Shown piece after piece: positions 60,819 through 64,000 of a stretch of 64,000 nt of DNA; the first letter of the stretch is position 1, and each line of letters opens with the position of its first letter. A model generated the notes under the pieces. The model searched no databases. It was given only the letters and a program-made list of their open reading frames with translations, and had not been told where the DNA came from. Origin of the DNA: DASQUK01 sp963813485 (GTDB lineage Bacteria > Actinomycetota > Acidimicrobiia > Acidimicrobiales > VFJN01). The stretch lies in the NCBI GenBank assembly GCA_963813485.1, contig CAWEZE010000027.1, forward strand, positions 1-64,000, given 5' to 3'. A program made the position numbers and the translations under genes.

Positions 60819-60824
60819 TACCAT
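60819..60824 (+). promoter_or_regulatory. -10 box TACCAT of kgd (leaderless type)
   Basis: TACCAT ends 8 bases before GTG 60833, which favours that codon over ATG 60827, only 2 bases from the box. Confidence 0.4.
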
Positions 60825-60832
60825 CGATGACC

Positions 60833-63800
60833 GTGGGTGACGTACCGCAAGCGACCAACTCGACCACCACACTCGGGCCCAACGCCTGGCTGGTCGACGA
60901 GATGTACGAGCAGTACCTCGACGATCCCGCCTCGGTGAGCGAGAGCTGGCGAGACTTCTTCGCCGACTACAAGCGTGACGTCGATCAGCAGGCCTCGGGG
61001 GCCAACGTCGTCACCAGCCCACCCACGCCGACCACGTCGCCGACCGCGGCCGCGCCGGCGGCCGCACCCGCGACCGCACCCACGACCGCCAATGGGGCCC
61101 AGCCGCTGCCCAAGGCGCCGAGTCCCCCTGCGGCGACCCCCGCCCCCACCGCCGAGGAGGCGCCCGGCGAGCCGCTACGCGGTGCCGCCGCCCGCATCGT
61201 CCAGAACATGACGGCGAGCCTCGACGTGCCCACCGCCACCGGCTTCCGTGACGTGCCGGCAAAGCTGCTCGAGGTCAACCGCCGGATCGCCAACGGCTAC
61301 CTCGGCCGCACCCGCGGCGGGAAGGTCAGCTTCACGCACATCATCGGCTATGCGGTCGTGCGGGCGATCGCCGACACCATGCCGGTGATGCGCTCGACGT
61401 ACACGACCGACGCCGACGGCAAGCCGCGGGTCGTCCGCCACGAGCACGTGAACCTGGGGCTCGCAGTCGACGTCGAGAAGTCCGACGGCAGCCGGACGCT
61501 GCTGGTACCGGTCATCCCCGAAGCCGACACGCTGGACTTCCGTGGCTTCTTGGGTTCGTACGAGGAGGTGATCCGCAAGGTCCGGTCCAACAAGCTCAGC
61601 CCCGACGACTTCGCCGGGGTCAACGTCACCCTCACGAACCCGGGGACGATCGGCACCGTGCAGTCGGTGCCGCGGCTCATGCCCAATCAGGGGGTGATCG
61701 TGGGCGTCGGCGCCATCGACTACCCCGCCGAGTGGCGGGGCGCCGATCCCGTCCTGTTGGCCGAGCTCGGTGCCTCCAAGGTCGTCACGGTCACGTCCAC
61801 CTATGACCACCGGATCATCCAGGGCGCCGAGTCGGGCCTGTTCCTCAAGCGCATCGAGGAGCTGCTGCTGGGGGCCGACGGCTTCTACGACGATCTCTTC
61901 CAGAGCCTCGGCGTGCCCTACGAGGCGGTGAAGTGGCGGCGCGACGTCAATCCCATCGACCGCGAGCAGACGATGCTCGAGAAGCAGATGGCGGTGGCGA
62001 CGCTGATCCGCGTGTACCGGGTGCGCGGACACCTCATCGCCGACCTCGACCCGCTGCGGTGGAAAGAGCCCCGGATGGCCCCCGAGCTCGACCCCGCCAC
62101 CTACGGGCTCACGATCTGGGACCTCGACCGCGAGTTCCTGACCGGTGGGCTGGCAGGGCAGGACAAGCTGGCGCTCAGCGAGATCCTGCGGGTGCTGCGC
62201 GACGCCTACTGCCGGACGTCGGGCGTCGAGTACATGCACATCCAGGACCTCGACGAGCAGCACTGGATCCAGGAGCACGTCGAATCGGCCACCGCGGTCG
62301 ACTTCGACACGGAGGACCAGCGCCACATCCTCGGCCGGCTCAACGCCGCCGAGGCGTTCGAGAAGTTCCTCGGCACCAAGTGGGTGGGCCAGAAGCGCTT
62401 CAGCCTCGAGGGCGGCGAGAGCCTCATCCCCGTGCTGGACGCCATCCTCGAACAGGCGGCCGACGACGGGCTCGACGGGGCGGTCATGGGCATGTCGCAC
62501 CGCGGCCGGCTCAACGTGCTCGCCAACATCGTCGGCAAGTCCTACGAGCAGATCTTCAAGGACTTCGAGGGCATCCCCGACCCCACGGCCGTCCAGGGCT
62601 CGGGAGATGTCAAGTACCACCTCGGCCAGGCCGGCAAGTTCCAGAGCCGCGCCGGCAAGGAGATCCCGGTCGAGGTGGCCGCCAACCCCAGCCACCTCGA
62701 GGCCGTCGACCCGGTGGTCGAGGGCATGGTGCGGGCCCGGCAGGACCAGATCAACGACCCCGAGGGTTTCTCGGTCCTGCCCATCCTCATGCACGGCGAT
62801 GCCGCCTTCGCCGGACAGGGCGTGGTGGCCGAGACCATCAACATGAGCGACATCAAGGGCTACCGCGTGGGCGGCACGATCCACATCATCGTGAACAACC
62901 AGATCGGGTTCACGACCACGCCCGAGGCGGCCCGGTCGGGGTTCTACGCCAGCGACGTCGGCAAGATCGTGCAGGCACCGATCTTCCACGTGAACGGCGA
63001 CGATCCCGAGGCCTGCGTGCGCGTGGCGCGCCTCGCCTACGCCTACCGGCAACGCTTCCACAAGGACGTGGTGATCGACCTCGTCTGCTACCGGCGCCAC
63101 GGGCACAACGAGGGCGACGATCCCAGCTACACGCAGCCGCTGATGTACGCCAAGATCGACCAGCGGCGCTCGGTGCGGAAGCTCTACACCGAGTCGCTCG
63201 TCAAGCGGGGCCAGATGTCCCTGGAGGAAGCGGAGCAGGCGCTGGACGACTTCCGGCAGCGGCTCCAGCAGGCGCTGGACGAGACCCGCCAATCGGCCCC
63301 TCCCGCCAATCTGCTGGCCGCCGAGCCCCCGCCTCCGGTCGGCGTGCTGCCGCACATCGAGACCGGCGTGGATCGTGCGGTTCTCGATCGCATCTACGAA
63401 CGGATGAGCCACTGGCCGGACGATTTCCACGTCCACCCCAAGCTGGCCAAGCAGTTCGAGACGCGGGACAAGATGGTGCGGGACCAGGGTGAGGTCGACT
63501 GGGCCACCGCCGAGGCGCTCGCGTTCGGGTCGCTGCTGCTCGAGGGCACCGACATCCGCATGGCCGGGCAGGACTCGCGGCGCGGCACCTTCAGCCAGCG
63601 CCACGCCGTGCTGGTCGACCAGACCGACGGCCACGAGTGGGCGCCGTTGGCGCACATCGCGCCTGCGCAAGGCAAGTTCTGGATCTACGACTCGCTCCTG
63701 TCGGAGTATGCGGCGCTGGGGTTCGAGTACGGCTACTCGGTGGCCAACAAGGAGGCGCTGGTGTGCTGGGAGGCGCAGTTCGGCGACTTCGTCAACGGTG

Positions 63801-64000
63801 CCGGCCCGATCCTCGACCAGTACCTGGTGGCGGCCGAGGACAAGTGGGACCAGGTCTCCGGCCTGGTTCTCCTGCTGCCGCACGGCTACGAGGGCCAGGG
63901 CGCCGAGCACTCGTCGGCCCGCCTCGAGCGGTTCCTCACCCTGGCGGCCGAGGACAACATCCAGGTCGCCAACGCCTCGACCGCCGGCCAGTACTTCCAC
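60833..64000 (+). CDS. kgd: Multifunctional 2-oxoglutarate decarboxylase/dehydrogenase (Kgd), partial
   Basis: The partial protein of 1056 residues runs off the right edge; full-length relatives are ~1230. The N-terminus (NAWLVDEMYEQYLDDPASVS) leads to a Pro/Ala/Thr linker (about 55-110), then an E2-type acyltransferase domain with TYDHRIIQGAESG (His near 325), then the thiamine-diphosphate E1 domain with GMSHRGRLNVLANI, GDAAFAGQGVV, NNQIGFTT and HGHNEGDDPSYTQP. The fused E2-E1 form without a lipoyl domain is specific to actinobacteria. It feeds the TCA cycle. GTG 60833 is chosen because of the TACCAT box; ATG 60827 and 60788 are in frame. Confidence 0.96.
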   Translation, partial: MGDVPQATNSTTTLGPNAWLVDEMYEQYLDDPASVSESWRDFFADYKRDVDQQASGANVVTSPPTPTTSPTAAAPAAAPATAPTTANGAQPLPKAPSPPAATPAPTAEEAPGEPLRGAAARIVQNMTASLDVPTATGFRDVPAKLLEVNRRIANGYLGRTRGGKVSFTHIIGYAVVRAIADTMPVMRSTYTTDADGKPRVVRHEHVNLGLAVDVEKSDGSRTLLVPVIPEADTLDFRGFLGSYEEVIRKVRSNKLSPDDFAGVNVTLTNPGTIGTVQSVPRLMPNQGVIVGVGAIDYPAEWRGADPVLLAELGASKVVTVTSTYDHRIIQGAESGLFLKRIEELLLGADGFYDDLFQSLGVPYEAVKWRRDVNPIDREQTMLEKQMAVATLIRVYRVRGHLIADLDPLRWKEPRMAPELDPATYGLTIWDLDREFLTGGLAGQDKLALSEILRVLRDAYCRTSGVEYMHIQDLDEQHWIQEHVESATAVDFDTEDQRHILGRLNAAEAFEKFLGTKWVGQKRFSLEGGESLIPVLDAILEQAADDGLDGAVMGMSHRGRLNVLANIVGKSYEQIFKDFEGIPDPTAVQGSGDVKYHLGQAGKFQSRAGKEIPVEVAANPSHLEAVDPVVEGMVRARQDQINDPEGFSVLPILMHGDAAFAGQGVVAETINMSDIKGYRVGGTIHIIVNNQIGFTTTPEAARSGFYASDVGKIVQAPIFHVNGDDPEACVRVARLAYAYRQRFHKDVVIDLVCYRRHGHNEGDDPSYTQPLMYAKIDQRRSVRKLYTESLVKRGQMSLEEAEQALDDFRQRLQQALDETRQSAPPANLLAAEPPPPVGVLPHIETGVDRAVLDRIYERMSHWPDDFHVHPKLAKQFETRDKMVRDQGEVDWATAEALAFGSLLLEGTDIRMAGQDSRRGTFSQRHAVLVDQTDGHEWAPLAHIAPAQGKFWIYDSLLSEYAALGFEYGYSVANKEALVCWEAQFGDFVNGAGPILDQYLVAAEDKWDQVSGLVLLLPHGYEGQGAEHSSARLERFLTLAAEDNIQVANASTAGQYFH

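Noticed and set aside
61175..64000. A 941-codon open frame on the minus strand opposite kgd
   Set aside because: It is the mirror of a highly conserved, motif-rich Kgd in very GC-rich DNA; the minus product has no recognisable motif and is dominated by Val/Leu/Asp/Arg shadow composition.

Overview
The window is high-GC DNA with dense, short-spaced genes on both strands. It carries several actinobacterial hallmarks: a mycothiol S-conjugate amidase (Mca), NucS mismatch endonuclease, a fused E2/E1-type 2-oxoglutarate decarboxylase/dehydrogenase (Kgd), three LLM-class putative F420-dependent oxidoreductases, and a Streptomyces-type conservon (cvnA-B-C-D). Together with many fatty-acid or sterol degradation genes (thiolase, FadD, acyl-CoA dehydrogenase, SDR plus MaoC, thioesterase, SCP2-like), this points to Actinomycetota. 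My best guess is class Acidimicrobiia, but that class-level call is inference.

Layout. 0-10.8 kb: NfeD-SPFH membrane pair, mca, an SCP2-like protein, a ChbG/YdjC deacetylase, a secreted nuclease, a thiolase, a GNAT, an amidase broken by an in-frame TAG, a thioesterase and an LLM enzyme. 10.9-14.3 kb: conservon whose four genes overlap by 4 bases. 14.7-22.6 kb: alkylsulfatase-like MBL hydrolase, Mug-type glycosylase, a large secreted DUF6351 protein, an SDR, an LLM gene with two frameshifts, and YceH. 22.6-27.1 kb: DsbA-like, PAP2, RecB-like nuclease, alpha/beta hydrolase, NTF2-like, TetR and DoxX genes. 27.1-34.2 kb: an accessory patch of gene fragments (sulfotransferase tail, IS3 OrfA, SDR tail, HNH endonuclease) mixed with stress and membrane genes and a frameshifted haem peroxidase. 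34.2-46.7 kb: PadR, SDR, PhoU, FadD, acyl-CoA dehydrogenase, MarR-MFS pair, LLM, ALDH, nitronate monooxygenase and geranylgeranyl reductase. 46.7-55.4 kb: VanW protein with a repetitive N-terminus, C2H2 mini-protein, SDR-MaoC pair, NucS, ABC1 kinase, an alkyltransferase-like protein, PhyH and CysQ. 55.5-64 kb: cysDNC, a VOC protein, EttA, a small protein and kgd, which runs off the right edge.

Several genes form functional groups. cysD-cysN-cysC activate sulfate to PAPS, and the divergent cysQ removes PAP. SDR and MaoC form a split hydroxyacyl-CoA dehydrogenase/hydratase pair next to other beta-oxidation genes. cvnA-D form a membrane kinase/roadblock/DUF742/GTPase signalling module. MarR probably controls its MFS partner through a palindrome that overlaps its own -10 box.

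Four sequence-level observations stand out. (1) A ~135-bp element with near-perfect 18-bp terminal inverted repeats occurs twice, 29 kb apart; one copy supplies the stop codon of a decayed DUF222/HNH endonuclease gene. (2) At least six single-base frameshifts interrupt otherwise intact genes, mostly single-base losses in G/C runs; these could be assembly errors or true decay. (3) About 19 genes have a TANNNT box only 6-9 bases before the start codon, which implies widespread leaderless transcription. (4) A four-copy 16-bp motif arranged as nested inverted repeats lies at the mug start. I found no rRNA, tRNA, CRISPR array or complete insertion sequence.
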